From an uncultured Collinsella sp. (lineage in GTDB: Bacteria; Actinomycetota; Coriobacteriia; Coriobacteriales; Coriobacteriaceae), in assembly GCA_934654835.1 (NCBI GenBank), contig CAKUGY010000005.1:1-64000 (forward strand): 64,000 bases of DNA, in the 5' to 3' direction. Shown piece after piece: positions 54,101 through 62,134 of the stretch; the first letter of the stretch is position 1; each line of letters begins with the position of its first letter. Under the pieces are notes generated by a model. The model ran no database searches. It had not been told where the DNA came from and saw only the letters and a list, made by a program, of their open reading frames with translations. The position numbers and the translations under genes are program-made.

Positions 54101-54669
54101 GCGCCGATTACATCGAGGAGCAGCTGGCCGATCTGGAGAGCGCGCGCAAGGCGCTCACCAAGATCACCGTGGCCATCGACCGCAAGATGCGCAAGGCGTT
54201 TCTGGTGACCTTTGAGAAGGTCGACGCGAACTTCCGTGAGATCTTTGCCATGCTCTTCCCGGGCGGTCAGGCTCACCTTGAGATGACCGACCCCGAGCAC
54301 CCGGCCGAGACGGGTATCGAGGTCGTGGCGCAGCCGCGCGGCAAGCGTATCACCAAGATGATGCTCATGTCGGGCGGCGAGAAGAGCCTGACGGCGCTCG
54401 CCCTGCTCTTTGCCGTGTACCGCACGCGCACGGTGCCGTTCTATGTGCTGGACGAGGTCGAGGCGGCGCTCGACGACGCCAACCTGTCCAAGCTCATCGG
54501 CGCCCTCGATGTGCTGCGTTCCGATACGCAACTTTTGGTAATCTCGCATCAGCGCCGTACTATGGAGGACGCTGACGTTCTCTACGGCGTCTCGATGCAA
54601 GCCGACGGCGTCAGTCGCGTCGTCTCGCAAAAACTCGATCGCGAAACCGGAAAGGTCGTGAATGCATAA
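51133..54669 (+). CDS. smc: Chromosome segregation protein SMC
   Basis: GTG 51133 gives a 1178-residue protein. Walker A GPNGSGKS lies at 31-38, two long coiled coils (about 170-500 and 680-1020) flank a hinge (about 505-670), and the C-terminal head carries signature LMSGGEKSLTALALLFAVY and Walker B YVLDEVEAALDDAN. SMC with ScpAB organises and segregates the chromosome. The stop overlaps ftsY in TAATG. Confidence 0.96.
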   Translation: MYLKSLTLKGFKSFADRAHMTFEPGLTVIVGPNGSGKSNISDSILWVLGEQSAKQLRGQAMEDVIFSGSSARKPVGVAEVTLVLDNSDHMLPVDFDEVAITRRMYRSGESEYLINSSPCRLMDIQDILHDSGLGKDTHSIISQGKLDAILQSRPEERRALIEEAAGISKHKRRKERALKKIKSMDEHLTRARDINKEIARQLRPLERQVDRARKYKELSSRANELTQMLAVDELRSLQSQWSDLESRSKEGAAELELAQYRLGEKERELEKLQVMLEEKGLFVGDLGEQRRHMQDVVGRINSDMRLLEEKGHNMVSRLSDMRGQISSSEHQRRRVVEELEDARAQLEEVTGAHMQAQEDVDAAGPAAAELHERRVALDNQISQLTREQRDVQRVADNAALELAKVKDSLSNAEVEDNMYASRLEQIDEQLEEVTASLESRRDRAEELESALEEARQAQTDAREATETARAALKDLRARESEARNKLSEVRSELASQKKLDARMADSSPLVSRLVGALGDDVSGRLGDVLEAPRELEGLVEQLLAGDIDALLFDDAAALERAGRAALDQKKASGEALLVARGVSGSAAAEGAAGSRLVDRLSVRAGYGPVVEALLGGYYVVDDLTAALAAPVVDGVTYVTPDGARVCCGGLVRVGLDAGEASGALERKRRIRELEGLEPDLAAVFEHVSDQVVEANAAVEEARAAEGDAAGEIARLEGERRSLLSEIGRLEQSANNAEVERVRISKRREQAAEAVRAARPRVDELTRSRDEARAQTSDLGLQIAEANDELDRVRRDDSEAAGKLADAKVRLAQTSERVRSLKGRVPDLEHRLEGIDRRIRGTRQASRSLELLRLRVDPMHERYSALLERASDWAARLRDQASLEEADSASLKKTIEDAKAEVARAKEKVDTATATQNEFKVARGKLEVQVEAAIKAITADGTTVLEEALMLPAPTDRDAAERELNQLVRQINNLGPVNQVAMEEYEQLKRRADYIEEQLADLESARKALTKITVAIDRKMRKAFLVTFEKVDANFREIFAMLFPGGQAHLEMTDPEHPAETGIEVVAQPRGKRITKMMLMSGGEKSLTALALLFAVYRTRTVPFYVLDEVEAALDDANLSKLIGALDVLRSDTQLLVISHQRRTMEDADVLYGVSMQADGVSRVVSQKLDRETGKVVNA

Positions 54670-55586
54670 TGGGATTCTTTGACGCTCTCTCGCGCGGACT
54701 TGAACGCAGTCGCGAGGCCCTCAACGAGGTCTTCTACTTTGGCGGCGAGGTCGACGAGGACTTTTGGGAGGACCTTGAGGACACCCTCGTCATGGGTGAC
54801 ATGGGTGCCGAGGTCGCCATTCAGGTCTCCGATGACCTGCGCGATGCCGCGGCCAAGAAGAACCTCAAGACCGCCCCGCAGCTTCGTCGTGCCCTGGCCG
54901 AGCAGCTCGAGGGCCACTTTGTACCCGTAGAGCGCGATCCGTTCTCCGATACGCCGAGCTGCGTGCTGTTTGTTGGCATTAACGGTGCTGGCAAGACCAC
55001 CACAGTCGGCAAGATCGCGAGCGCCATGGCCGCCCGCGGCAAGAATGTCGTGATCGGTTCGGCCGATACGTTCCGTGCCGCCGCCATCGAGCAGCTTGAT
55101 GTGTGGGGCCAGCGCGCCGGTGTGCCGGTCATTAAGCGTGACCGCGGCTCCGACCCGGCGAGTGTGTGCTACGACGTGCTCGACGAGGCCGACAAGCGCG
55201 GCAGCGACCTGGTGCTCATCGATACCGCCGGTCGTCTGCACACGAGCCCCGAGCTCATGCGCGAGCTCGCCAAGGTGGTCAATGTGACCCGTAAGCGCGC
55301 CGCCAATATGGCCGCCGGCCCCATGCCCGTCTCGGTTGTGCTTGTGATCGATGCCGCCACCGGTCAGAACGGTCTGAACCAGGCGCTCGAGTTTAACGAG
55401 GCGCTGGGCCTGGACGGTATTATCATGACTAAGCTCGACGGCACGGCAAAGGGCGGTATCGCCATGGCCGTGGCCGAGAAGCTCAAGCTCCCGATCCTGC
55501 GCATCGGCGTGGGCGAGCAGGTCGATGACCTGCAGGAGTTTAACGCCAAAGATTTCTGCCGCGCCCTGGTGGGCGAGTCCAACTAA
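54669..55586 (+). CDS. ftsY: Signal recognition particle receptor FtsY (short form)
   Basis: The 305-residue protein is little more than the NG domain: GINGAGKTTTVGKIAS (G1), SADTFRAAAIEQL, IDTAGRLHTS and TKLDGTAKGG. FtsY docks the SRP at the membrane. The acidic A domain of E. coli FtsY is absent, as in several Gram-positive bacteria; a short amphipathic N-terminal helix may substitute. It overlaps smc and precedes ffh by 10 bases. Confidence 0.94.
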   Translation: MGFFDALSRGLERSREALNEVFYFGGEVDEDFWEDLEDTLVMGDMGAEVAIQVSDDLRDAAAKKNLKTAPQLRRALAEQLEGHFVPVERDPFSDTPSCVLFVGINGAGKTTTVGKIASAMAARGKNVVIGSADTFRAAAIEQLDVWGQRAGVPVIKRDRGSDPASVCYDVLDEADKRGSDLVLIDTAGRLHTSPELMRELAKVVNVTRKRAANMAAGPMPVSVVLVIDAATGQNGLNQALEFNEALGLDGIIMTKLDGTAKGGIAMAVAEKLKLPILRIGVGEQVDDLQEFNAKDFCRALVGESN

Positions 55587-55596
55587 GGAGTGACTA

Positions 55597-57081
55597 GTGT
55601 TTGATTCCCTGAGCGATCGCCTCAACGACACATTTGACCGCCTGCGCGGCAAGGGTAAGCTGACCGAGGCCGATATCACCTCTGCCATGCGCGACATTCG
55701 CATGGCGCTGCTCGAGGCCGACGTTAACTTTAAGGTCGTCAAGGAGTTTGTCGCCAAGACCAAGGAGCGCTGCATGACCGCCGAGGTCATGGAGTCTCTC
55801 TCTCCGGCGCAAAACGTCGTCAAGATCGTGCTCGACGAGCTCACCGAGATGCTCGGCTCCACCGAGAGCAAGCTCGTCTTTAGCAACCGTATTCCCAATG
55901 TCATTATGCTCGTGGGCCTGCAGGGCTCCGGTAAGACCACGGCGGCCGTAAAGCTGGCCTACCTGCTCAAGAAGCAGGGCCGCTCGCCGCTGCTCGCCGC
56001 GTGCGACGTTTACCGTCCCGCCGCTGCGGACCAGCTGGCCACGCTCGGTGGCGAGATCGGCGTGCCGGTCTTCCGCGGCGACGGTGCGCATCCGGTTGAC
56101 ATCGCCAAGGGCGCCATCCAGGAGGCTGTCGACCACCTGCGTGACGTGGTCATCGTCGATACCGCCGGTCGTCTGCAGATCGACGAGCAGATGATGCAGG
56201 AGGCCGTTGACATCAAGAAGGCCGTCAAGCCCGACCAGGTGCTGATGGTCGTCGATGCCATGACCGGCCAGGACATTGTCAACGTCGTCTCGACCTTTGC
56301 CGAGCGCACCGACTTTGACGGCGTGATCATCTCCAAGCTCGACGGTGACGCCCGTGGCGGCGGCGCGCTTTCGGTGCGTCAGGTGACCGGCAAGCCCATC
56401 AAGTTCGTGAGCATGGGCGAGAAGCCCGATTCGCTGGAACCGTTCTATCCGGATCGCATGGCTAAACGCATTCTGGGCATGGGCGACGTCGTCGGCATTA
56501 TCGAGAAGGCCCAAGAGGCAGCAGACGCCGAGCAGCTCGAGGCTGCCGAGCGCATGTTGCGCGAGGGCTTCACCATGAACGACATGCTCGATCAGATGAA
56601 GGCCGTCAAGAAGATGGGCGGCATGAAGGGCATTCTGGGCATGCTCCCCGGCGGCCAGCGCGCGCTCAACCAGATGGGCGGCAATCTGGACGAGGGCATC
56701 TTCGATAAGAACGAAGCCATCATCATGTCGATGACCAAGGAGGAGCGCCTGCGTCCCTCCATCATCAACGGCCAGCGCCGTGCCCGCATTGCCAAGGGCG
56801 CCGGCGTGACCCCCACCGAGGTCAACAGCCTTATGAAGCAGTGGGGCGAGATGAACAAGATGATGGGCCGCATGCGCACGATGGCCAATCAGGCACAGGC
56901 TGGTGGCAAGAAGGGCAAAAAGGGCAAGAAGGGCAAAAAGATGCGCATGCCCAATATTCCCGGTCTGGACGCCATGGGTCTGGGCGGCATGGGCGGTCTG
57001 GGTGGCCTGGGAACGGGTGGTCCCAAGTCCGATATGGATCTGCTGCGCCAGATGGAAGCGCAGATGCGCAATAAGAAATAG
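55597..57081 (+). CDS. ffh: Signal recognition particle protein Ffh
   Basis: GTG 55597 behind GGAG gives 494 residues. N and G domains carry GLQGSGKTTAAVKLA, DTAGRLQID and SKLDGDARGG. The methionine-rich M domain (about 325-430) binds SRP RNA and signal peptides. The tail has lysine/glycine repeats and a methionine/glycine-rich end, longer than usual. It targets membrane proteins co-translationally. rpsP, its usual neighbour, is not seen. Confidence 0.96.
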   Translation: MFDSLSDRLNDTFDRLRGKGKLTEADITSAMRDIRMALLEADVNFKVVKEFVAKTKERCMTAEVMESLSPAQNVVKIVLDELTEMLGSTESKLVFSNRIPNVIMLVGLQGSGKTTAAVKLAYLLKKQGRSPLLAACDVYRPAAADQLATLGGEIGVPVFRGDGAHPVDIAKGAIQEAVDHLRDVVIVDTAGRLQIDEQMMQEAVDIKKAVKPDQVLMVVDAMTGQDIVNVVSTFAERTDFDGVIISKLDGDARGGGALSVRQVTGKPIKFVSMGEKPDSLEPFYPDRMAKRILGMGDVVGIIEKAQEAADAEQLEAAERMLREGFTMNDMLDQMKAVKKMGGMKGILGMLPGGQRALNQMGGNLDEGIFDKNEAIIMSMTKEERLRPSIINGQRRARIAKGAGVTPTEVNSLMKQWGEMNKMMGRMRTMANQAQAGGKKGKKGKKGKKMRMPNIPGLDAMGLGGMGGLGGLGTGGPKSDMDLLRQMEAQMRNKK

Positions 57082-57105
57082 GGCTGTAATTGCAGCTTGA
57101 TATGG

Positions 57106-57139
57106 CAAAGGCCACTCGGAAGTTTCCGGGTGGCCTTTG
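57106..57139 (+). terminator. Terminator after ffh
   Basis: CAAAGGCCACTCGG (57106-57119) pairs with CCGGGTGGCCTTTG (57126-57139) over 14 bp with one wobble, followed by TTTTG. It may also serve the convergent gene at 57202. Confidence 0.9.
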
Positions 57140-57201
57140 TTTTGAGGTTTGATTGTCCGGCTCCGTGTGGCGATGCGCCCCGGGCTCGCGGTACCGTGCC
57201 G

Positions 57202-57630
57202 TTAGTGGCAACCGCAGCCCTCGTGGCCCTCGTGCTCGTGATGGCCATGGCATCCGCAGGACTCGCCATACTCGTGGGTGTGTTCATGCTCGTGACCATG
57301 GCAGCCGCACGTGGCCTCGCCGTTCTGCGCGAGCGTGCCGGCGATAAGGGCTTCGACGCAGGCGTCGCAACTGCCCTGGGCGCCGGCATAGACGGTGATG
57401 CCGGCCTGGGCGAGCGCATTGATGGCGCCGCCGCCGATGCCTCCGCAGATGAGCGTGTCGACGCCGCCGTTGGCAAGCAGGCCCGCAAGGGCGCCGTGGC
57501 CGGTGCCGCCGGTGCCCACGACCTGCTCGTTGAGCACCTTGCCGTTCTGAATGTCGTAGATCTTAAACTGCTCGCTGCGGCCAAAGTGCATAAAGATGTT
57601 GCCGTTGTCGTACGTGGTTGCCACCCTCAT
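57202..57630 (-). CDS. Alternative in-frame product: NifX-like domain alone
   Basis: Within the fusion gene, ATG 57630 is preceded eight bases upstream by AAAGGAGG (57646-57639 on the minus strand), the strongest ribosome site in the region. Translation there would release a 142-residue NifX-like protein with the His/Cys tail and without the HTH. The same bases in the fusion encode KEVDTM. This suggests two products from one gene. Confidence 0.55.
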   Translation of the reverse strand: MRVATTYDNGNIFMHFGRSEQFKIYDIQNGKVLNEQVVGTGGTGHGALAGLLANGGVDTLICGGIGGGAINALAQAGITVYAGAQGSCDACVEALIAGTLAQNGEATCGCHGHEHEHTHEYGESCGCHGHHEHEGHEGCGCH

Positions 57631-57966
57631 GGTGTCGACCTCCTTTGCTGGCCATGCGGCCGTCGTCGTGGGTGTGGGGGAGTACACGATATTGCCGCCC
57701 TCGATAATGAGCGCCCGTCCGTTGACCAGTGCGTTTGCCACCTTGCGATGCGCGCGGCTGCAGATGGCCGCCACGGTGGCGCGGGCGATCCCCATTTGCT
57801 GGGCGACTGCCTCTTGATTGAGACCCTCCAGGTCGCACAGGCGCAGCACCTCGAGCTCGTCGACCGTCATGTCGATGGCGTCTCCGCTGGCTAGGCCATC
57901 GGGGGTAAAGCCGCGGTATTCGGGGATGATCCCGACGCGGCGCAGTTTTTCGCGTCTTCCTGCCAT
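57202..57966 (-). CDS. DUF134 HTH protein fused to NifX-like metal-cluster domain
   Basis: ATG 57966 with GGAGAG upstream gives 254 residues. Residues 1 to about 95 match DUF134, a small helix-turn-helix family (EVLRLCDLEGLNQEAVAQQMGIARATVAAICSRAHRKVANAL). Residues from about 113 match the NifX/NifB dinitrogenase iron-molybdenum cofactor domain (ICGGIGGGAINALAQAGI). The last 40 residues are rich in His and Cys (CGCHGHEHEH and CGCHGHHEHE), a likely metal-binding tail. The two domains are usually separate neighbours. No nif genes are near, so it probably handles iron or another metal and regulates itself through the palindromes at 57981. Confidence 0.82.
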   Translation of the reverse strand: MAGRREKLRRVGIIPEYRGFTPDGLASGDAIDMTVDELEVLRLCDLEGLNQEAVAQQMGIARATVAAICSRAHRKVANALVNGRALIIEGGNIVYSPTPTTTAAWPAKEVDTMRVATTYDNGNIFMHFGRSEQFKIYDIQNGKVLNEQVVGTGGTGHGALAGLLANGGVDTLICGGIGGGAINALAQAGITVYAGAQGSCDACVEALIAGTLAQNGEATCGCHGHEHEHTHEYGESCGCHGHHEHEGHEGCGCH

Positions 57967-57980
57967 GCACTCTCCAAATC

Positions 57981-58045
57981 TGACATATGTCAACAATAGG
58001 ATAACGCGTGTGGAGCGCAGTACAAAGCATTTTTGGCATATGTCA
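57981..58045. promoter_or_regulatory. Two TGACATATGTCA-type operators
   Basis: TGACATATGTCA (57981-57992) is a perfect 12-bp palindrome 15 bases before the DUF134-NifX start. TGGCATATGTCA (58034-58045) is a one-mismatch copy 53 bp upstream. The fusion protein has an HTH domain, so autoregulation is plausible. The divergent thyA gene is about 90 bases away. Confidence 0.6.
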
Positions 58046-58132
58046 GAAAAAGGCTGCTTATGTTAGGGCTGTGGGGTCGAGCACGCCTGGGCTACAATAA
58101 ATCTCGCTTATAGGCGACTGACAGGAGGGTCA

Positions 58133-58981
58133 ATGAGCAAAGCTGATCAGCAGTTTGTAACCATGTGCCGCGATATCTTGGAGCATGGCACCACCACCGA
58201 GGGCCAAAAGGTCCGTCCGGTGTGGGAGGACGGCACCCCTGCCTATACCATTAAAAACTTTGGTGTCACGGCGCGCTATGACCTGCGCGAGGAGTTCCCC
58301 GCGCTCACCCTGCGTCGTACGGCGCTTAAGTCTGCCATGGACGAGATTCTGTGGATCTATCAAAAGAAGTCTAATAACGTACATGACCTCAACAGCCATA
58401 TCTGGGATGAGTGGGCCGACGAGACCGGTTCCATCGGCAAGGCCTACGGCTACCAGATTGGCCAGAAGAGCCATTACGCCGAGGGCGACTTCGATCAGAT
58501 GGACCGTGTGCTGTACGACCTTAAGCACACGCCGTACAGCCGTCGCATTATGACGAACACCTACGTGTTTAGCGATCTGTCCGAGATGCACTTGTATCCG
58601 TGCGCCTACAGCGTTACGTATAACGTGACGCAGCGCCCGCAGGACGACAAGCCGACGCTCAACATGATTCTCAACCAGCGCAGCCAGGACATTTTGGCCG
58701 CGAACAACTGGAATGTGTGCCAGTACGCCATTTTGCTGATGATGGTCGCGCAGTCGGTCGATATGATTCCCGGCGAGCTGCTGCACGTGATTGCCGATGC
58801 TCACATTTACGACCGTCATGTCGATATCGTCCGCGAGCTTATTGAGCGCCCGCAGTTTGCGGCGCCCAAGGTGACGCTCAACCCCGATGTGCATGACTTC
58901 TATACGTTTACGACCGACGACTTGATCGTCGAGGGCTATGAGCACGGCCCGCAGGTCAAGAACATCCCTATCGCGGTGTAG
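58133..58981 (+). CDS. thyA: Thymidylate synthase ThyA
   Basis: The 282-residue protein converts dUMP to dTMP with methylenetetrahydrofolate. The catalytic cysteine lies in LYPCAYSVTYNV, where the usual PCH histidine is alanine; the phosphate-binding QRSQD, IADAHIYDRH and NVCQYAILL are present. It is of the divergent short-form ThyA found in some Firmicutes. Adjacent dfrA recycles the dihydrofolate product. Confidence 0.92.
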   Translation: MSKADQQFVTMCRDILEHGTTTEGQKVRPVWEDGTPAYTIKNFGVTARYDLREEFPALTLRRTALKSAMDEILWIYQKKSNNVHDLNSHIWDEWADETGSIGKAYGYQIGQKSHYAEGDFDQMDRVLYDLKHTPYSRRIMTNTYVFSDLSEMHLYPCAYSVTYNVTQRPQDDKPTLNMILNQRSQDILAANNWNVCQYAILLMMVAQSVDMIPGELLHVIADAHIYDRHVDIVRELIERPQFAAPKVTLNPDVHDFYTFTTDDLIVEGYEHGPQVKNIPIAV

Positions 58982-59509
58982 GTGACGAGCGTGACGTGTA
59001 AGCTTTCCGCCATTGTCGCCGTGTGCGATGACTGGGGCATTGGCTGCGAGGGCGATATGGTGGTTTCCAATCGCGCCGACATGCGCCATTTCGTGGCATG
59101 CACCAAGGGCCATCCGGTCATTATGGGCCGCAAGACGCTGCTGAGTTTTCCCGGCGGGCGCCCGCTCAAGAACCGTCGCAATATTGTGCTCACGCGCGAC
59201 GAGGGCTTTGCGCCCGAGGGTGTCGACGTGGTGCATAGCGTTGACGAGGCGCTCGCAGCGGTTGCCGATGAGTCCGTTGCGTGGGTGATCGGCGGCGGCG
59301 AGGTGTATCGGCAGTTCTTGCCGTATTGCGTCGAGGCCGAGGTCACGCATAACCACTGCGTGCATGCGGTGGATACGTATTTTCCCGACCTAGATGCCGA
59401 TCCCGCGTGGGAGATTGCGCAGGCCGGTGAGGTCGCGACGATCGCTGCGGGCGAGGGCGACGAGGGCCTCAAATATGAGTTCGTCACGTATCGTCACGCT
59501 GATGCTTAA
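58982..59509 (+). CDS. dfrA: Dihydrofolate reductase
   Basis: Translation starts at a GTG (58982 or 58991) directly at the thyA stop; no strong ribosome site separates them. The 175-residue protein has VAVCDDWGIGCEGDMVV, PVIMGRKTLLSF, and WVIGGGEVYRQFL, all DHFR signatures. It reduces dihydrofolate to tetrahydrofolate. Coupling to thyA is functional: ThyA produces dihydrofolate. A hairpin follows. Confidence 0.92.
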   Translation: MTSVTCKLSAIVAVCDDWGIGCEGDMVVSNRADMRHFVACTKGHPVIMGRKTLLSFPGGRPLKNRRNIVLTRDEGFAPEGVDVVHSVDEALAAVADESVAWVIGGGEVYRQFLPYCVEAEVTHNHCVHAVDTYFPDLDADPAWEIAQAGEVATIAAGEGDEGLKYEFVTYRHADA

Positions 59510-59550
59510 ATCTCCTTTTGTCCACGGTATTATCGGGTTTGAATGAGTGA

Positions 59551-59575
59551 CGGGGCGGCGCATGGCGTTGCCCCG
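59551..59575 (+). terminator. Hairpin after dfrA
   Basis: CGGGGCGGCGC (59551-59561) pairs with GCGTTGCCCCG (59565-59575) with two G-U pairs; only a weak ATATTTG tail follows. Probably a modest terminator. Confidence 0.55.
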
Positions 59576-59618
59576 ATATTTGTATAGGTGCTGCAAAGAA
59601 AGGTGCGGGCTGGCTGTT

Positions 59619-60533
59619 ATGACTGATGCCGTTGAGGTTCTGCGAATCGATTCGCTCGAGGACGAGCGGCTCGACGCCTACGTGCGACTGACCGAGCGCG
59701 AGCTGCGTTGCGTGCTGGAGCCGCAGAAGGGCATCTTTATCGCCGAGAGCGCCAAGGTCATCGAGCGTGCGGTGCGTGCCGGATACGAGCCGGTGAGCTT
59801 TCTTTTGGGCGAGCGTTGGCTCGACCAAATGATGCCGTTGTTTGAGCGCCTGACGGTACGCGAGGGTGCGGGCCCGGTTCCCGTGTTCGTGGCCTCGATG
59901 GAGCTTATGGAGCAGCTGACCGGCTTTAACGTGACGCGCGGTGCGCTCGCGGCATTTCGTCGTCCGCGTCAGATTCCGGTCGCTGAGTTTTTGGACGGCG
60001 TCGTCGAGGCGGCGGGGGAGCGCCCGGTGCGCGTGTGCGTGCTCGAGGGTATTGTCGATCACACGAACGTCGGCGCGATCTTTCGCTCGGCTGCGGCGTT
60101 GAACGTCGATGGCATTTTGGTCAGTCCCACCTGTTGCGATCCACTGTACCGCCGTTCGGCCCGCGTGAGCATGGGCACGGTTTTCCAGGTACCGTGGACG
60201 CGTATTGGCAGTGAGGCGCGCATATGGCCGCATGATGGGCTGGCGGCGTTGCACGATGCAGGTTTTTCGTGTGCCGCCATGGCGTTGACGGATGATTCGG
60301 TGTCGTTGGACGATCCCGCGCTGCAAGATAATCCGCGCTTGGCAATCTTTATGGGTACCGAGGGTGCCGGGCTGGGTGCTAAGACTATTGCCGGTTGCGA
60401 CCGTGCCGTACGCATTCCGATGGCACACGGGGTCGACTCTCTCAACGTGGCTGCGGCGAGTGCCGTTGCCTTTTGGCAGCTGTGCCCGCATGTGAGCAAC
60501 GAATATCACTACCAGCCGGGGCTGTACCACTAG
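59619..60533 (+). CDS. SPOUT-family RNA 2'-O-methyltransferase (TrmH-like)
   Basis: ATG 59619 gives 304 residues; the ribosome site is modest. An N-terminal substrate-binding domain precedes the SPOUT catalytic domain with VDHTNVGAIFRSAAAL, IFMGTEGAGL and IPMAHGVDSLNVAAASAVAF (the SAM-binding knot). Members 2'-O-methylate rRNA or tRNA. The target cannot be told from sequence alone. Confidence 0.88.
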   Translation: MTDAVEVLRIDSLEDERLDAYVRLTERELRCVLEPQKGIFIAESAKVIERAVRAGYEPVSFLLGERWLDQMMPLFERLTVREGAGPVPVFVASMELMEQLTGFNVTRGALAAFRRPRQIPVAEFLDGVVEAAGERPVRVCVLEGIVDHTNVGAIFRSAAALNVDGILVSPTCCDPLYRRSARVSMGTVFQVPWTRIGSEARIWPHDGLAALHDAGFSCAAMALTDDSVSLDDPALQDNPRLAIFMGTEGAGLGAKTIAGCDRAVRIPMAHGVDSLNVAAASAVAFWQLCPHVSNEYHYQPGLYH

Positions 60534-60656
60534 TCGACTGTTACGGGACTTTGCCGCTGGGGGTGTTTCTATTGCCTGCGGCCGGTGCTAAGCTGGGTAT
60601 GGTATTGACTATTAATTGCTGTTTTGTTGTTTAGCTTGAGCTTGTGGGGAGGGCGT

Positions 60657-62006
60657 GTGGCTAAGAAATCTACGGCTATCGATGTTACGCAGGGCGTCAT
60701 TTGGCAGCAGCTGCTTTCGCTGTGCGTTCCTATCTTTTTTAGTTCGTTTTTTCAGCAGGCTTACACGCTTATCGGTACCTATATCGTCGGTCAGTTTGGC
60801 GGCAAGCTCGCGCTGGGCGGCATACAGGCCACGATGGTGCTCACGGAGCTCTGCATTGGCTTTTGCGTCGGCGTGGGTGCCGGCTGCGCTGTTATTACGG
60901 GTCAGTTTTTTGGCCAGCACGATGACGAACGCCTGAGCCGTTCGGTCCATACGGCCATGACGCTCGCCCTGGTGGGCGGTATCGTCGTTTCCATTCTGGG
61001 CATGGTGCTTGTCGAGCCCATGCTCGTTTTGATGAATACGCCGCACGAGCTCCTTGCCGAGGGCGTAGCCTATGCTCGTTGCTACTTTGCCGCTATGTTT
61101 GCTGCGCTGCTCCTCAATATGGGCACCGCGCTGTTGCGCGCCGTGGGCGACACGCGCGGCCCTGCCGTGATCATTGCCTCCGGCTGCCTGGTCAACGTTG
61201 TGTTGGATATCATTTTTGTCGCCGTGTTGCATATGGAGGCTCTGGGCTGCGGTATCGCTGTGGCACTGACCATTTGCTCTAATGCCACCATGATCGTGCT
61301 GCGCATGATGCGTGCTCCGGGTGCATGGCGTTTGTCGCTTTCCAAGCTTGGTATTGATCGCGCTATCTGCAAGAGCATGCTTTCGTGTGGCCTGCCGCTG
61401 GGATTCCAATCGGCGGCGTACTCGATTTCCAATGTTTTGATTCAGATCTCGGTCAACTCTTTCGGCGCCGATGTCACGACGGCGTGGGGCCTTTCGGGCC
61501 GTTTGGATGGCATTATCTGGATGGTGACCGAGGCGCTGGGCGTTTCGATCACCACATTCTCGGCCCAGAACTTTGGCGCGCGTAATTACGATCGTATGCG
61601 CAAGGGTTATCACACGTCGCTGCTGCTGTCGTTTGTGCTTATCGGCGGCCTATCTGCTGTGCTGCTGGTGTTCTCGGGCCCGCTGTCGCGCCTGTTTATC
61701 GACGACGCTTCGATTTCGGCGCACACCACGACCATCATCCATTTCATCGCACCGTTCTACGCGATCTTCTCGATTATCGAGAACGCGTCGGGCTCCATCC
61801 GTGGCGCCGGCGTGAGCTTCCAGCCCATGGTTCTCACTATCTTTGGCACGGTTGTTCTCAGGGTGATCTGGCTGTTTGCCATTATGCCGCTCGACCCATC
61901 GCTCGAGCACCTGCTGCTGGTCTACCCGGTAACCTGGATCATCACGGCCACAATGTTCACCATCTACCATCACAGCGGCAACTGGCTAGGCCGCGCTACC
62001 GCCTAG
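60657..62006 (+). CDS. MATE-family efflux transporter
   Basis: The start GTG 60657 follows GGGGAGG by about four bases; an upstream extension lacks support. The 449-residue protein has about twelve membrane helices with MATE signatures (IFFSSFFQQAYTLIGTYIVGQFGG, FSAQNFGARNYDRM). Such transporters export drugs or cationic metabolites driven by sodium or protons. Substrate unknown. Transcription ends at the 62030 hairpin. Confidence 0.88.
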   Translation: MAKKSTAIDVTQGVIWQQLLSLCVPIFFSSFFQQAYTLIGTYIVGQFGGKLALGGIQATMVLTELCIGFCVGVGAGCAVITGQFFGQHDDERLSRSVHTAMTLALVGGIVVSILGMVLVEPMLVLMNTPHELLAEGVAYARCYFAAMFAALLLNMGTALLRAVGDTRGPAVIIASGCLVNVVLDIIFVAVLHMEALGCGIAVALTICSNATMIVLRMMRAPGAWRLSLSKLGIDRAICKSMLSCGLPLGFQSAAYSISNVLIQISVNSFGADVTTAWGLSGRLDGIIWMVTEALGVSITTFSAQNFGARNYDRMRKGYHTSLLLSFVLIGGLSAVLLVFSGPLSRLFIDDASISAHTTTIIHFIAPFYAIFSIIENASGSIRGAGVSFQPMVLTIFGTVVLRVIWLFAIMPLDPSLEHLLLVYPVTWIITATMFTIYHHSGNWLGRATA

Positions 62007-62029
62007 CGCCCCCGTCAGGTACCCCTGCT

Positions 62030-62101
62030 AAGTTGCGGTGAAATAGTTCCTGAAAAGCCCTTGTGGGCCGCCAAACAAGAACTATTCCACCGCAACTTTT
62101 T
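62030..62101. terminator. Long bidirectional hairpin between MATE gene and cobO
   Basis: Twenty-base arms at 62030-62049 and 62079-62098 are inverted copies with one mismatch, ending in TTTTT. The genes on both sides converge here. The inner part holds a further CCC/GGG stem. Confidence 0.85.
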
Positions 62102-62134
62102 ATGACCTGTAGGGGATGGAGGAAAACGGATCAA

